A stretch of 64,000 bases of DNA from Massilia rubra (GCF_011682065.1 NZ_VUYU01000031.1:1-64000); one strand, 5' to 3'. Positions 42,413 through 52,092 are shown, numbered from the stretch's first letter. Notes: generated from the sequence alone by a model not told the origin. Program-made: numbers and translations.

Positions 42413-42579
42413 TAGGAGCCTGCGCGGCAGAAGCTCGTCGGCCGAAACGGGTGGAGAAAAGTCCCACTTCCCACCCATTTCTCGGTCTGTAGCCACGGCT
42501 ACAGACCTCAAAAGTGGGTGTGAATTGGGTTCTTTTCCCATCCGTTTCGTCTCGACTCCTTCTGCCGCGCAGGCTCCTA
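42413..42579. repeat. Foldback (long hairpin) intergenic element
   Basis: A 167-bp element bounded by 21-bp perfect inverted repeats (TAGGAGCCTGCGCGGCAGAAG and its complement). The centre is another perfect inverted repeat, GGTCTGTAGCC-AC-GGCTACAGACC (42484-42507), and the stretches between also pair partly (GAAACGG/CCGTTTC), so almost the whole element can fold as one long hairpin. It is noncoding and distinct in sequence from the other MITE-like elements in the window. Confidence 0.75.
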
Positions 42580-42606
42580 GCCCCCCGCAACCACAAGGAG
42601 AACATC

Positions 42607-43104
42607 TTGCGCTACACTGGAGGCATGTTCCCAATCCTGACCCAGGCCCTGGCCTACGTGAGCCGTGTATGCGGCTTCGACACCCTCGACTCCTTCCCTC
42701 CCGGGCACGCCCACGCGCGTACCCACTGGAGCGGCGCGCATTTCGACATCGCCTCCGATCTCAAGCCGGACCAGATCGAGCGCGCCGTGTGCGAAAAAAT
42801 CGCCAATACGCCGATGATTTTCTCGCACATCGCCAACCCCACGCCCGACATGCAACGGGTCATATTGGGCATGATCGGCAGCCGCGTACAGCACGGCGGC
42901 CAGCCGCTCGACCTGGTCGCACTGCTGATCGGCGCCTACCGCAGCCCGTACACCAAGGATGCCCTGCCCGGCCTGCGCGCCGCGATTGAAGTGAACGAGG
43001 GCGAGCCGCGCGCCGTGCTCGACTTCCTGGGCGACAGTGCCGCCGCATTCGGCGTGATCGACGCCGTGCCGCGTCAAAGCGGCTTGAAGTTGGTCGGCAG
43101 GTAG
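42607..43104 (+). CDS. Hypothetical protein
   Basis: A 165-residue soluble protein, not recognised. It has a helical N-terminus (MFPILTQALAYVSRVCGFD), a His-rich segment (PPGHAHARTHWSGAHFD) and a mid-region AVCEKIANTPMIFSHIANP. The start is taken as TTG 42607, 6 nt after AAGGAG; ATG 42625 is only 2 nt after GGAGGC and is the alternative. Its 3' end overlaps the convergent acyltransferase gene by 31 bp, which is unusual but both frames are well supported by codon use. Confidence 0.6.
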   Translation: MRYTGGMFPILTQALAYVSRVCGFDTLDSFPPGHAHARTHWSGAHFDIASDLKPDQIERAVCEKIANTPMIFSHIANPTPDMQRVILGMIGSRVQHGGQPLDLVALLIGAYRSPYTKDALPGLRAAIEVNEGEPRAVLDFLGDSAAAFGVIDAVPRQSGLKLVGR

Positions 43105-44195
43105 CGCGCGCGCACCGCCATGAATGGCCGTTCGACGCAGCGGTACAACACCCAGCCCGACAACACCGACAGCGCCAGCATGGCGCCGATGGCCACCGGC
43201 GAGCCGGCGCCGTAGCCGTGTTCCTTGAGCGGCGTGGCGGCCAGGATGCACACCTGCTTGTGCGTCAGGTAGATCGCATACGACCATAGCGCCATGCTGG
43301 CCGCGCCGGGCACGCGCATGGACCGCAGCAGCGACTTGCGGCCCAGGGCCGCCACGATCAGCAGCGAAAAGCCCAGCGCCAGCAGCGGATAGCCGAACAC
43401 CGTCACGCCGAAGCCCTGGCGCTCGTCCAGGAACAGCCAGATCGCCAGGCCAATGACCGCCATGCCGGCGCCGCAGGCCAGGTTGCCGTTGGAGGTCAGC
43501 GTGCGCCACTGGCGCGGATGAAAATTTTTCAGCAGCGCCAGCGCCACGCCGGCCACCAGTTCGTCGAAGCGGCACAGGGTCGAGTAATAGATGTACTGGT
43601 AGTAGTTGCGCGAGCCGTGCGGATGATCAACGACCAGCTCCTGCCATGTATAGGCGCGCACCAGCATACCGGCCACGATGGCGGCCGCGATGGCGGCCCA
43701 GCTCCAGCGCAGGGAAGCGCGCAGCGAGGCGATCATCAGGGCCAGCGCCGGCAGCACCAGGTAGAACTGCTCCTCGATGCACAGCGACCAGGCGTGCGAA
43801 AACGCGGTGCCCGGCGCCAGGTTGATGTTTTGCGTGAACGTCAGGAAGCGCCACAGCGGCGGCAGTTCGAGACCGGCCCGAAACCACGGCGAAAAATAGT
43901 AAATCGCCAGCATCACGTAAAACACCGGCAGCGTGCGCAGGGCGCGCCGGCCGTAGAAGCGCGCCAGCGAAAAATCGCGCGGCGAGCGCATGGCGGCGAA
44001 GATCTGGTTGCCGATCAGGTAACCGGACAGGGCGAAAAACAGGTCCACCCCGATCCAGCCGATTTTTCCCACCCAGCCAAAGGTATCGGCGCGGCTGACG
44101 AACAGCACGTAGTGGTGCAGCACGACCAGGGTGACTGCCAGCGCGCGCAGGGTGTCGAGACCTTCGATGCGCTCTGTGGAGGAGGGAATTTTCAT
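43074..44195 (-). CDS. Acyltransferase family 3 (OafA/YrhL-like) membrane protein
   Basis: A 373-residue polytopic inner-membrane O-acyltransferase. The family hallmarks are ERIEGLDTLRALAVTLVVLHHY at the N-terminus (His pair), GVDLFFALSGYLIG, and R-RTLPVFYVML. It transfers acetyl or other acyl groups to extracytoplasmic sugars such as O-antigen or exopolysaccharide. ATG 44195 is the start that aligns with the family. It stands alone, divergent from the AstE/AspA gene with 87 bp between starts. Confidence 0.9.
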   Translation of the reverse strand: MKIPSSTERIEGLDTLRALAVTLVVLHHYVLFVSRADTFGWVGKIGWIGVDLFFALSGYLIGNQIFAAMRSPRDFSLARFYGRRALRTLPVFYVMLAIYYFSPWFRAGLELPPLWRFLTFTQNINLAPGTAFSHAWSLCIEEQFYLVLPALALMIASLRASLRWSWAAIAAAIVAGMLVRAYTWQELVVDHPHGSRNYYQYIYYSTLCRFDELVAGVALALLKNFHPRQWRTLTSNGNLACGAGMAVIGLAIWLFLDERQGFGVTVFGYPLLALGFSLLIVAALGRKSLLRSMRVPGAASMALWSYAIYLTHKQVCILAATPLKEHGYGAGSPVAIGAMLALSVLSGWVLYRCVERPFMAVRARYLPTNFKPL

Positions 44196-44282
44196 GCGCC
44201 AGATGATGCCACGGGGCGTCGGCAGGCGCCAGTAATGTCCGCTAGAATAGACGACCACCAATCAACAGGGCCACCCCAGACC

Positions 44283-45263
44283 ATGACCACCGCACGCGAG
44301 CTGCAGTTCAAATCGATCAATTACACCGGCGCCAGCGCCGGCCCGCGCCTGATCGTCACCGGCGCCGTGCATGGCAACGAAACCTGCGGCACCAAGGCGA
44401 TCCTGCGCGTGATGGAAGAAATCGACAGCGGCGCGCTGCATGTGGCGGCCGGCAGCGTGACCTTCGTCCCGGTGACCAATCCCCTCGCCTACGCGCTGAA
44501 CCAGCGCTCGGGCGAGCGTAACCTGAACCGCAACCTGTTCCCCAACCCGCAGCCGGGGGACTTCGAAGACCGCGTCGCCAACTGGCTGTGCCCCCTGCTC
44601 GCCCAGCATGACGTCTTGCTCGACCTGCACTCCTTCAATGCGCAAAGCCAGCCCTTCGTCATGGTCGGCCCGCGCAACAACGACGGCGCCCTGCAACCAT
44701 TTCGCCACGCCGAACAGGAACGCGCGCTGGCGCGCCGCCTGGGGGTGCGCCGTTTTGTCGACGGCTGGCTGGCGACCTACGGCCAGGGCGTGCAGCGGCG
44801 CCTGAAAAGCGGCGACGCCTCGACCCTCGACCTTGTGCTGCGCTACGGGATGGGCACCACCGAATACATGCGCAGCACCGGCGGCTATGCGCTCACGCTC
44901 GAATGCGGCCAGCACCTCGACCCGGCCGCACCAGGCGTGGCCTACCGCGCCATCGTCAATACGCTCGCCTTCCTTGGCCTGATCGACGCGCCGCGGCCCG
45001 AACCGATCGCGCTCGACCAGATGGAAGCGCTGTCGATGGTGGTGGTGCACGACAAGCTCGATGCGGGCGACCAGTTCAGCCGCGTGTGGTCCAGTTTCGA
45101 CCCGGTGTCCACCGGTGACCAGATCGGCACGCGCGCCGACGGCACGCCGGTGCTGGCCGAATTCGACGGCAAGATCCTGTTCCCCGATGTGAACGCGGGG
45201 CCGAACTCGGAGTGGTACTACCTGACCCGCGCCAACACCGACTTCGAGCGCTTTACCGAGTAA
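44283..45263 (+). CDS. Succinylglutamate desuccinylase/aspartoacylase family zinc hydrolase
   Basis: A 326-residue M14-type deacylase. Zinc ligands are in GAVHGNETCG (His and Glu) and LDLHSF (His), with the catalytic Glu region LTLECGQH. Family members remove acyl groups from N-acylated amino acids. The C-terminal 80 residues form the usual barrel-like extension (VVVHDKLDAGDQFSRVW). The next gene on the other strand is a hydroxyproline epimerase, so an amino-acid catabolic role fits, but the substrate is unknown. Confidence 0.88.
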   Translation: MTTARELQFKSINYTGASAGPRLIVTGAVHGNETCGTKAILRVMEEIDSGALHVAAGSVTFVPVTNPLAYALNQRSGERNLNRNLFPNPQPGDFEDRVANWLCPLLAQHDVLLDLHSFNAQSQPFVMVGPRNNDGALQPFRHAEQERALARRLGVRRFVDGWLATYGQGVQRRLKSGDASTLDLVLRYGMGTTEYMRSTGGYALTLECGQHLDPAAPGVAYRAIVNTLAFLGLIDAPRPEPIALDQMEALSMVVVHDKLDAGDQFSRVWSSFDPVSTGDQIGTRADGTPVLAEFDGKILFPDVNAGPNSEWYYLTRANTDFERFTE

Positions 45264-45276
45264 GCGCCGGTGCGGC

Positions 45277-46209
45277 TCAGCGAATGCCCCACACAAATGG
45301 GTCGCTCTCGTCGAACAGCAGCTGCGCCGTGGCGTTGACCCAGGCCTTGCCACGAATGCTGGGCATGATGCGCTCGCCGTCGTAGCGGTAGGAGGCCTCG
45401 AACACGCTGCCGATGATGCTCTCCTGGCGCCATTGGGCGTGTTCGGCCAGCTTGCCGTCGGCCGCCAGGCACGCCAGCTTGGCGCTGGTGCCGGTGCCGC
45501 AGGGCGAACGGTCGTAGGCCTTGCCGGGACAGAGGACGAAACTCTGGCTGTCGGCCCCCGTGTTTGACTCCGCGAACAATTCGATATGATCGATCAGGGC
45601 GCCGTCGTCGCCGGTGACCTCGTTCGCCTCCAACGCATCGCGCAGCGCCACGCAGTAGGCGGTGAGTGCGTCGACGTTGGTGCGCTGCAGCGCCAGGCCG
45701 TGGCCGGAGACCAGGAAAAACCAGTTGCCGCCCCAGGCCACGTCGCCCGTGACCGGACCGGCGCCCGGCACCTGCACAGTGACCGCGTGGCGCGTGCGGT
45801 ACGAGGCTACGTTGTCGATGGTGACCGCGCCGTCGTCATGCAACTGCGCCTCGATGACGCCGACCGGCGTATCGATGCGGTGCCGTCCGGGCTTGACGCG
45901 CCCCATGAACGCGAGCGAGACCACCACGCCGATCATGCCGTGCCCGCACATGCCGAGGTAGGCCACGTTATTGAAGAAAATGACGCCGGCCACGCAATCG
46001 GGCGCGAACGGCTCGCACAGCAGCGCGCCGACCAGCACATCGGAGCCGCGCGGCTCGCACACGACGGCCGAACGCACATGGTCGAAGTCGCGCCGGAAGC
46101 GCTCGCGCCGTTCGGCCAGCGGCCCGCCGCCCAGGTCCGGGCCGCCGTCGATGATCAGGCGGGTCGGTTCGCCGCCGGTATGGGAGTCGATGATGGAGAT
46201 CGTTTTCAT
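45277..46209 (-). CDS. 4-hydroxyproline 2-epimerase (proline racemase family)
   Basis: A 310-residue cofactor-independent epimerase converting trans-4-hydroxy-L-proline to cis-4-hydroxy-D-proline. The two catalytic cysteines are in [10 protein letters not shown] and in [14 protein letters not shown]; both being Cys argues for epimerase/racemase rather than the dehydratase branch (Thr in place of the second Cys). [11 protein letters not shown] is the family N-terminus. ATG 46209 is chosen on that basis. Other hydroxyproline catabolic genes are not in the window. Confidence 0.9.
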   Translation of the reverse strand: MKTISIIDSHTGGEPTRLIIDGGPDLGGGPLAERRERFRRDFDHVRSAVVCEPRGSDVLVGALLCEPFAPDCVAGVIFFNNVAYLGMCGHGMIGVVVSLAFMGRVKPGRHRIDTPVGVIEAQLHDDGAVTIDNVASYRTRHAVTVQVPGAGPVTGDVAWGGNWFFLVSGHGLALQRTNVDALTAYCVALRDALEANEVTGDDGALIDHIELFAESNTGADSQSFVLCPGKAYDRSPCGTGTSAKLACLAADGKLAEHAQWRQESIIGSVFEASYRYDGERIMPSIRGKAWVNATAQLLFDESDPFVWGIR

Positions 46210-46307
46210 GTCACCAGCATACCCCGCGATGGCGCGCTTGTCTTGTGCGGCGACGGCGACGCCACGGCGAAATTGGCACAAGCGCCAGCGTGGCGAGGGA
46301 CCGCCAA

Positions 46308-46628
46308 TCAGCCCGGCGAGAGCAGCTTGAGCCCCAGGATGCCGGCCACGATCAGGGCGATGCAGCCAAGGCGCATGGCGCCGGCCGGTTCGCCCAGCAC
46401 CAGCATGCCGAAGATCGCCGTGCCGACCGTGCCGATCCCGGTCCAGATGGCGTAGGCGGTCCCCAGCGGCAGGTTACGCAGCGCCAGGCCGAGCAAGCCC
46501 ACGCTGCCGGCCATGGCGGCCAGGGTCAGTACCGAGGGAACCAGGCGCGTGAAGCCCTGTGTGTATTTCAGGCCGACGGCCCAGCCGACTTCCAGCAAAC
46601 CCGCGACGAACAAATAGATCCATGCCAT
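46308..46628 (-). CDS. gdx: Gdx/SugE-type guanidinium exporter (SMR family)
   Basis: A 106-residue four-helix SMR protein. The first helix is [20 protein letters not shown] with the membrane Glu (E in LLEVGW), followed by [14 protein letters not shown] and LGEPAGAMR. The W-GIGTVG pattern and Lys after the first helix are those of SugE/Gdx, exporters of guanidinium, rather than EmrE-type drug pumps. The guanidine-II riboswitch directly upstream strongly supports this function. ATG 46628 is 7 nt after AAGGAG. Confidence 0.93.
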   Translation of the reverse strand: MAWIYLFVAGLLEVGWAVGLKYTQGFTRLVPSVLTLAAMAGSVGLLGLALRNLPLGTAYAIWTGIGTVGTAIFGMLVLGEPAGAMRLGCIALIVAGILGLKLLSPG

Positions 46629-46644
46629 GACAAACTCCTTGGTT

Positions 46645-46693
46645 GGCAAGGTCGTCCAAGCCTGGCTCCGTCAGTGGCAGGGTCGTCCCTGCC
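46645..46693 (-). promoter_or_regulatory. Guanidine-II (mini-ykkC) riboswitch
   Basis: On the minus strand two hairpins with ACGA tetraloops precede the exporter: GGCAGGG-ACGA-CCCTGCC (46676-46693, perfect stem) and GGCTTGG-ACGA-CCTTGCC (46645-46662, GG/CC closing pairs and two mismatches). Tandem hairpins with C-CC/GG-closed ACGR loops define the guanidine-II class. The second hairpin ends 9 nt before the AAGGAG, so guanidinium binding probably frees the ribosome-binding site. Confidence 0.92.
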
Positions 46694-46825
46694 GGAGAAA
46701 AAGGTCGCTGAAGTATACCACCGCCAGGGCGCCTGTGCCCGGGCAGCGCGGCCGGGCATGGACGGATTGCGCGGCTGCTTGCGCATGTAGTCGTCCCGGC
46801 AGGCCTGGTCTTTCAGTGTCTCCGG

Positions 46826-49800
46826 TCACCTCGTTGACTGGTCGTGGTCCGGCGTCGGGGGAAGCTGCACTGTGTCCAGCGGAACCTGGTCCCAGTCAAC
46901 CTGGCACGGAGCATGATACAGAAACGCCGTGCCGCTACGGGTATCGTAATACGGCGCGTAATGGCGCGCGCCGCGCGAGGCGGCTCCGTGCAGGAAGCGC
47001 GCCCGCTCATGTTCGCCGCGCTGGTAGTGCACGAGCCCCATCAGCCAGTGCGAGGCCCAGTCGTAGCGGTCGCGCTTGAGCGCCTGTTGCAGGTCGGCGA
47101 ACGCCAGATCGAGGCTGCCCGCCAGCAGGTGCGCTTCGCCGCGGCAGCGGTAGGCGTAGCCGTGGGCCTCATCGCCGTCCTCGGCGTCCTCGTTATGGGC
47201 GACCGAGAGGGTAGCCCACGCGATCGCATCATCGAACCGGCCCAGGTACAAGGCACTGAGCGAGGCCAGGTCGAATCCCCGATTGTCGATGGCAATCTGT
47301 TCGGCCGGGAAGCACGTGCCCGCCTGGATGAACATGTCCAGCGCCTGCTCGTACGCTCCCGCGCCGAACAGGGCGTTGCCCATGCCGAGCCAGGATGGGT
47401 AGAAGCCGGGCGAGATGGCGGCCGACTTTTTATGCAGCAGATAGGCGCTGCGATGCTCGCGCGCGCCGGCCTGCGCTTGCGCGGCGCGGTGATACGGGTA
47501 GCAGGCCATGTCGACACCATGGCAAAGAATCGATTCACCGCGCGCCAGCGCCTGTTCGATCGCCGTGTCGACCCAGCCGTTGGCGTCGCTCCGCTCTTCC
47601 TCGACGATGCAGACGAACGGTTCGGCCAGCACGTGAATATCTTCATGCCACTGGAAGGCGGGATTGGGCAGGCCCAGGTCGTCGCAGTAATCGTCGCTGC
47701 CCAGGATGAAGATGACGGTGTCCGGGCTGATCGCCATGTCGTTGACGGTGTAGAACCAGACAAACAGGAAACCGGCGTCGAGGCGCAGTTCGGGGGCGGT
47801 GCGCATCGCGCAGTCGTCCTCGGCCTCCAGCCAGGCGCAGTCGGTGACGATGCGCCCCGCCACCGCATTGCTGGGGATGCGGGTCAGGCCGACCGAGCGC
47901 GCGTGCAGGTCGCCACCGACAAAATACACCCGGTCGATGCCGCGCGCGTCGCGCACGCCGGCGTCGCGTCCGTCCAGATACAGGTCGCCTTCGACCGCAA
48001 TGTGGGTCCAGCTGTCGTCGGCGGCGTGCTGCAAGAGGGCGTCGTCGATCATGACATCGCCGGGCAGGAACAGGAGCAGCGCATCGCTGTCGGGCCAGCA
48101 GGCGCCGTTGTCGGTACTGCACGAACTGCCCGGTTCCTGAGGATCGCGCCGCTCGCCGACGCAGGCGTCGGGGAAGCGCTCCTGGAATTGACCGAGCGAC
48201 AGGCGCTCGAAGCCGTCGAAGCTGGTAATGCGCCTGATCGCCTGGGGCGGCGCCGCCGTGGGCGAGAGCGCCGCGTCGCGGTCGGCCGGGCGCGTGTCGG
48301 CGTCGCACGGCGCTAGCGGTTCATCGAAGCTCGTCTCGTCGTAGTTGTCGTCAATCCCCGACTTCGCGCGCCACAGCGCCGCCTCGGCATGCATGCCGCG
48401 CAGATGATGGCAATAGCCGATCATCCACTGTGCCTCGGGCACGTTGTCGCCGTCGAAGTCCTCGCTGGCCGGGGCCTCGGCGACGGTGTGAAAGTCGGCC
48501 AGCGCCAGGTCGATATCGGGTGGCTCGGCGCACAAGGCGCCGTTGGCACGGTACATGGTCAGCCAGTCGCGATAGAGCTCGTCGCCGTGCTGCTCGATCA
48601 GAACGGTGAAGACGGCGCACGCCAGGGCATTCGGCACCTCGTCGGCGCAAGCCGGTTCGTCGCGCACGGCGGCGACGCAAAACTCCACGCTGCGCAACGA
48701 AAGCGGCACCAGCGCCAACTGGCCGGGCGCGGCCTCCATGGCGGCGGCGCATACGCTGGCGGTGCGCATGGCGACCGGCACGCTGCCCAGGCGCTTCGGG
48801 TAGGCCGCGATGAAGCGTTCGCAGGCGGACTGCGAAATCCAGATGGCCGGTATGTACGCCAGGCAGTCCGGATGCTGCGCAAGGCAAGCCTCGGCCACCT
48901 TGCGCGTCATGCATTCGGGCGCAATATGTTTGGGCTCGAGGTCGGCGCCGTCGGTGCGCGCCATTTGCCGCAGGATGAACGCTTCGTCCCAGAACACGCG
49001 CCAGCATCTGCTGGCCGCCCCGGTCCAGAAGTTGTTGTCCAGGCAGGCCGCTTGCCCGTGCCTGGCCACGATCGCGGGCCAGTCGGCATCAAAGCCCCAG
49101 GTGGCCTGCGCCAGTTCGTACAGGTCGCGGTCGAAGGCAAAACACGGGATGCTGTCGAGCGCCTTTTTGTAGGTCGCCACGGCCAGCCGCAGCACGGGCC
49201 TGGTGGCCCATGCCGGCAATTCGCTGGCGCTTGCGCCAATGTGCAGGACGGCGGCCGCCCGCATGTCGTCGCCCTGCAGCTCGGGCGGCACCTGGCAGAG
49301 ACCTTCGCCCGCCATGACGGCGCGCAGGCACATGGCATGGTCGATCATGTGAGGCGGCAGATGGGACAGGCGCAGGCCACGCTCGGAGTTCGCCACCAGA
49401 TCGAGCAGCGCGGCGTCGACCAGGCGCGCGGGAACATCGGCGATGTTGGAGGGGCAGCGCCGCACCATGTTTTCGGCTATCGCGCGCGTGAACGCCGCGT
49501 CGGGAAAATACTGGGTGAAGCTGACGTTCGGGCCCCACGAATACTGCTCCAGAACAGCCATGCACAGGGCCGGCGTGCGCAGCTCCACCGGCACGCGCTG
49601 TATGCAATTGGGATCCTGGTAGCGCAGATACACGCCCCAGAATGCTTCGTCGCGCAGCGGCGCCACGCCGGCGCTTCCAGGCTCGCCGGTCCAGCCGACA
49701 TGGACCTGGGGCGGATACAGGAAATCGATCCCCGCGTGGCTGGCGTACGGCGCGGCAAAGGCGGGATTGACCGCCACCGCCCTGCCCTGGCACGCGGCCG

Positions 49801-51007
49801 CCAGCGCTTGCTCGTCGCGGCGGTAATGCAGGGCGCCCATCAGCCAGTTGCCGTAGCCGGTGCCGGGGTCGATCGCCAGTGCGTGCGCGAGATCGGCCTC
49901 GGCCAGCGCCAGCTGGTTCATTTGCAGACAGGCCTCGGCGCGCAGTTCGTACGCAAACGAGAGCTCCGACGGGTCCTCCCGCAGCGTGGTGGCGTGCCCG
50001 ATCGCCAGCGTGGCCATGCGCACCGCCGTTGCGGCGTCGCCGCAGCGCACCGCGCACAGCGCCGCGTTTTGCGCAGCCTCGTTGACCATGCCAGTCTGGT
50101 TGTCCGGGAACAGCGCGCTGGCTTGCTGGTACAAGGGCAAGGCCTGGGCGAACGCACCTTGCGAAAACAGGGCGTCGGCCATGCCGCACCACGCCGTGTA
50201 GTCGCCCGGCGAGAGAGCCGCCGCCTGCTTGTACAGCAGATAGGCATTGCGGTAGTCGCCCAGCAGGATGGCGTCGGCGGCGCCCTGCGCAAACGGAACG
50301 CTGGCCATCGACACGTCCTTGCGCAGGATATCCTCGCCCGCGCGCAGGGCGCTTTCGATCTCGCCCTTGCGCCACTGCGGCTCGTTGGCCGTCGCGTGCT
50401 CGAACGGAAACAGGAAGCGCTGGTCGAGGATGAACACCATCGGGGCGCCGATGAAGACCGCGCGCGGGTCGGCAAAGACGCCCGCGTACCACCACTCGCC
50501 GCAGATGAACAGCACCGTGGACGGCGAGAGCGCCATCTGGCCGACCCGGTACCAGCACGCGAACAGGTACGGCGTCTCCAGCCGCACCAGGGGCGGATCG
50601 AGCACCATGACCGGCTCTTCGCCGATCAGCCATGCGCAGTCGGTGGCGGTGATGGCGCCTCCGACCGGTTCGTGCAAGTCGAAGCGGGCCAGATCGACAG
50701 TGGTGCAAAACACGTCGCCGCTGACATAAAACAGGTTGGCGGGCGCGCCGTCGACATGCAGATTGCCGTCCACCGCCAGCTTCAGATGAAAGTGCTCGTG
50801 CAGATCCTTCAAGCGCTCCTGCGAAATGAAGACATCGCCGGTAAGCAGGATGATGCTATCGGACGCGTAGTAGTCGCTGAAGGCGTAGTCGCCGTCCCCG
50901 GCGCCGTCCTCGTTGGTCTCCACATGCGGAAAGTGCGCGATGAACTCGCTGATGGTAATGGTCGGGTAGTCGCTCACGGGCCCCAGCGGGGTAAATTTGT
51001 CGTTCAT
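46826..51007 (-). CDS. Very large internally duplicated repeat protein, unknown function
   Basis: A 1393-residue protein from ATG 51007. Two homologous modules are joined: module 1 (about 1-430: ITISEFIAHFPHVE, LLTGDVFISQERL, VDGNLHVDG, GGAITATDCAWL) and module 2 (about 950-1390: LSLGQFQERFPDAC, FLPGDVMIDDALL, VEGDLYLDG, GRIVTDCAWLE). Each is followed by TPR-like helical repeats (NAYLLYKQAAALSPGDYTAW and SAYLLHKKSAAISPGFYPSW). The middle (about 470-900) has leucine-rich-like helical repeats. No signal peptide. It could be a scaffold of a surface or polymorphic system. Upstream TTG-initiated extension is possible but unsupported. Confidence 0.75.
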   Translation of the reverse strand: MNDKFTPLGPVSDYPTITISEFIAHFPHVETNEDGAGDGDYAFSDYYASDSIILLTGDVFISQERLKDLHEHFHLKLAVDGNLHVDGAPANLFYVSGDVFCTTVDLARFDLHEPVGGAITATDCAWLIGEEPVMVLDPPLVRLETPYLFACWYRVGQMALSPSTVLFICGEWWYAGVFADPRAVFIGAPMVFILDQRFLFPFEHATANEPQWRKGEIESALRAGEDILRKDVSMASVPFAQGAADAILLGDYRNAYLLYKQAAALSPGDYTAWCGMADALFSQGAFAQALPLYQQASALFPDNQTGMVNEAAQNAALCAVRCGDAATAVRMATLAIGHATTLREDPSELSFAYELRAEACLQMNQLALAEADLAHALAIDPGTGYGNWLMGALHYRRDEQALAAACQGRAVAVNPAFAAPYASHAGIDFLYPPQVHVGWTGEPGSAGVAPLRDEAFWGVYLRYQDPNCIQRVPVELRTPALCMAVLEQYSWGPNVSFTQYFPDAAFTRAIAENMVRRCPSNIADVPARLVDAALLDLVANSERGLRLSHLPPHMIDHAMCLRAVMAGEGLCQVPPELQGDDMRAAAVLHIGASASELPAWATRPVLRLAVATYKKALDSIPCFAFDRDLYELAQATWGFDADWPAIVARHGQAACLDNNFWTGAASRCWRVFWDEAFILRQMARTDGADLEPKHIAPECMTRKVAEACLAQHPDCLAYIPAIWISQSACERFIAAYPKRLGSVPVAMRTASVCAAAMEAAPGQLALVPLSLRSVEFCVAAVRDEPACADEVPNALACAVFTVLIEQHGDELYRDWLTMYRANGALCAEPPDIDLALADFHTVAEAPASEDFDGDNVPEAQWMIGYCHHLRGMHAEAALWRAKSGIDDNYDETSFDEPLAPCDADTRPADRDAALSPTAAPPQAIRRITSFDGFERLSLGQFQERFPDACVGERRDPQEPGSSCSTDNGACWPDSDALLLFLPGDVMIDDALLQHAADDSWTHIAVEGDLYLDGRDAGVRDARGIDRVYFVGGDLHARSVGLTRIPSNAVAGRIVTDCAWLEAEDDCAMRTAPELRLDAGFLFVWFYTVNDMAISPDTVIFILGSDDYCDDLGLPNPAFQWHEDIHVLAEPFVCIVEEERSDANGWVDTAIEQALARGESILCHGVDMACYPYHRAAQAQAGAREHRSAYLLHKKSAAISPGFYPSWLGMGNALFGAGAYEQALDMFIQAGTCFPAEQIAIDNRGFDLASLSALYLGRFDDAIAWATLSVAHNEDAEDGDEAHGYAYRCRGEAHLLAGSLDLAFADLQQALKRDRYDWASHWLMGLVHYQRGEHERARFLHGAASRGARHYAPYYDTRSGTAFLYHAPCQVDWDQVPLDTVQLPPTPDHDQSTR

Positions 51008-51297
51008 CAGTTGTTGTTCATCAGGGCGGTCGATCAATATGGAGGCGCGCCGGCAGGCGGCCTTGTAGTCGAGCACGGCCGCCTCCACATGCGCGTGACG
51101 CCGTCCCAAGTGGCCGGGATGGAGAAATGGGTGGTCATCAAAGCCTGGAAGCGGTCGATCGGCGCGGCAGGCACCGGGGAACATTATTATAACATTAACA
51201 AGTAGTGCTTCTGCCAACGTTCCATCTCCAGCCAGTCGCCATGCGGCTTGCGCCCGGTTACACTACGCTTCCCACAATCCATAACAAGGAGCCATGA

Positions 51298-51660
51298 ATG
51301 GCCATTGCCGCACAAGTGCTGATCGGTTTGATCCTGCTGGCGCACGTCTACTTCGTCCTGCTCGAAACGGTGCTGTTCAAGACGCGCGGGCGGCGCGTGT
51401 TCGGCCTGACAGCGGAAAAAGCCGAGATCATGGCGCCGGCCATGTCCAACCAGGGTTGCTACAACGGCTTCCTGGTGGCGGCGCTGGCGGTCGGCCTGCT
51501 CCATCCCCAGCCCGAGGTGGCGCGCGCGTTCGTCGTGTACGGCCTGGCCTGCATCATGGTGGCCGGGGTGTGGGGCGCGCTGACGGTCAAGAAGACCATC
51601 CTGTTCATCCAGACCGTGCCGGCGGCGATCGCACTGGCCTTGTACTTGCTGTCGCACTGA
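51298..51660 (+). CDS. DUF1304 family membrane protein
   Basis: A 120-residue four-helix inner-membrane protein of DUF1304. Typical features: FVLLETVLFKTRGRRVFGL after helix 1, MSNQGCYNGFLVAALAVGL in helix 2, and a late Lys-rich turn (TVKKTILFIQ). Function unknown. ATG 51298 follows AAGGAGCC. It is followed after 5 bp by an ArsR gene, so the two are one transcript. Confidence 0.9.
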   Translation: MAIAAQVLIGLILLAHVYFVLLETVLFKTRGRRVFGLTAEKAEIMAPAMSNQGCYNGFLVAALAVGLLHPQPEVARAFVVYGLACIMVAGVWGALTVKKTILFIQTVPAAIALALYLLSH

Positions 51661-51665
51661 GACCG

Positions 51666-51992
51666 ATGACGACGTCCGACTCAAACACAGCTGATTCGCC
51701 GGTCGACGCCATTCACAAGGCGCTGGCCAATCCGATGCGGCGCCAGATCCTTGCCTGGCTCAAGGAACCGCGCGTGCATTTCGCGCACCAGGAACATAAC
51801 CTCGATGTCGGTGTGTGCGCCGGCCTGATCGACGCGCGCACGGGGCTGGCGCAATCGACCGTGTCGGCCCATCTGGCGGCGCTGCAACGCGCCGGGCTGA
51901 TCAGCTCGCGCAAGGTCGGCCAGTGGATCTATTACAAGCGCAACGACGAAGCCATCAAGGCCTTCCTCGACCAGATCAACGACGATCTGTAG
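51666..51992 (+). CDS. ArsR-family regulator 1
   Basis: A 108-residue winged-HTH repressor: NPMRRQILAWLKEPRVHF then SQSTVSAHLAALQRAGLI-type recognition helix (QSTVSAHLAALQRAGL) and the wing RKVGQWIYYKR. A single Cys (VGVCAGLID) lies just before the recognition region, so metal binding by a Cys pair is unlikely; redox or electrophile sensing at that Cys is possible. It is nearly identical to ArsR 2 at 52103-52429 from IDAIHKALANPMRRQIL to the end. Confidence 0.9.
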   Translation: MTTSDSNTADSPVDAIHKALANPMRRQILAWLKEPRVHFAHQEHNLDVGVCAGLIDARTGLAQSTVSAHLAALQRAGLISSRKVGQWIYYKRNDEAIKAFLDQINDDL

Positions 51993-52092
51993 GCCTGGGC
52001 CCTGTTTCGCCGCCACCCGCGCCAGCTTTCGGGCGCGTCCGGCGGCAGCTCCCCTCCCCGGTTTTGCTCACTTGCAAGCAGGATCTTTTTAT

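Noticed and set aside
48389-51205. 938-codon plus-strand frame opposite the large duplicated protein
   Set aside because: The minus strand has a coherent duplicated-module structure; the plus frame has no start signal or family resemblance.
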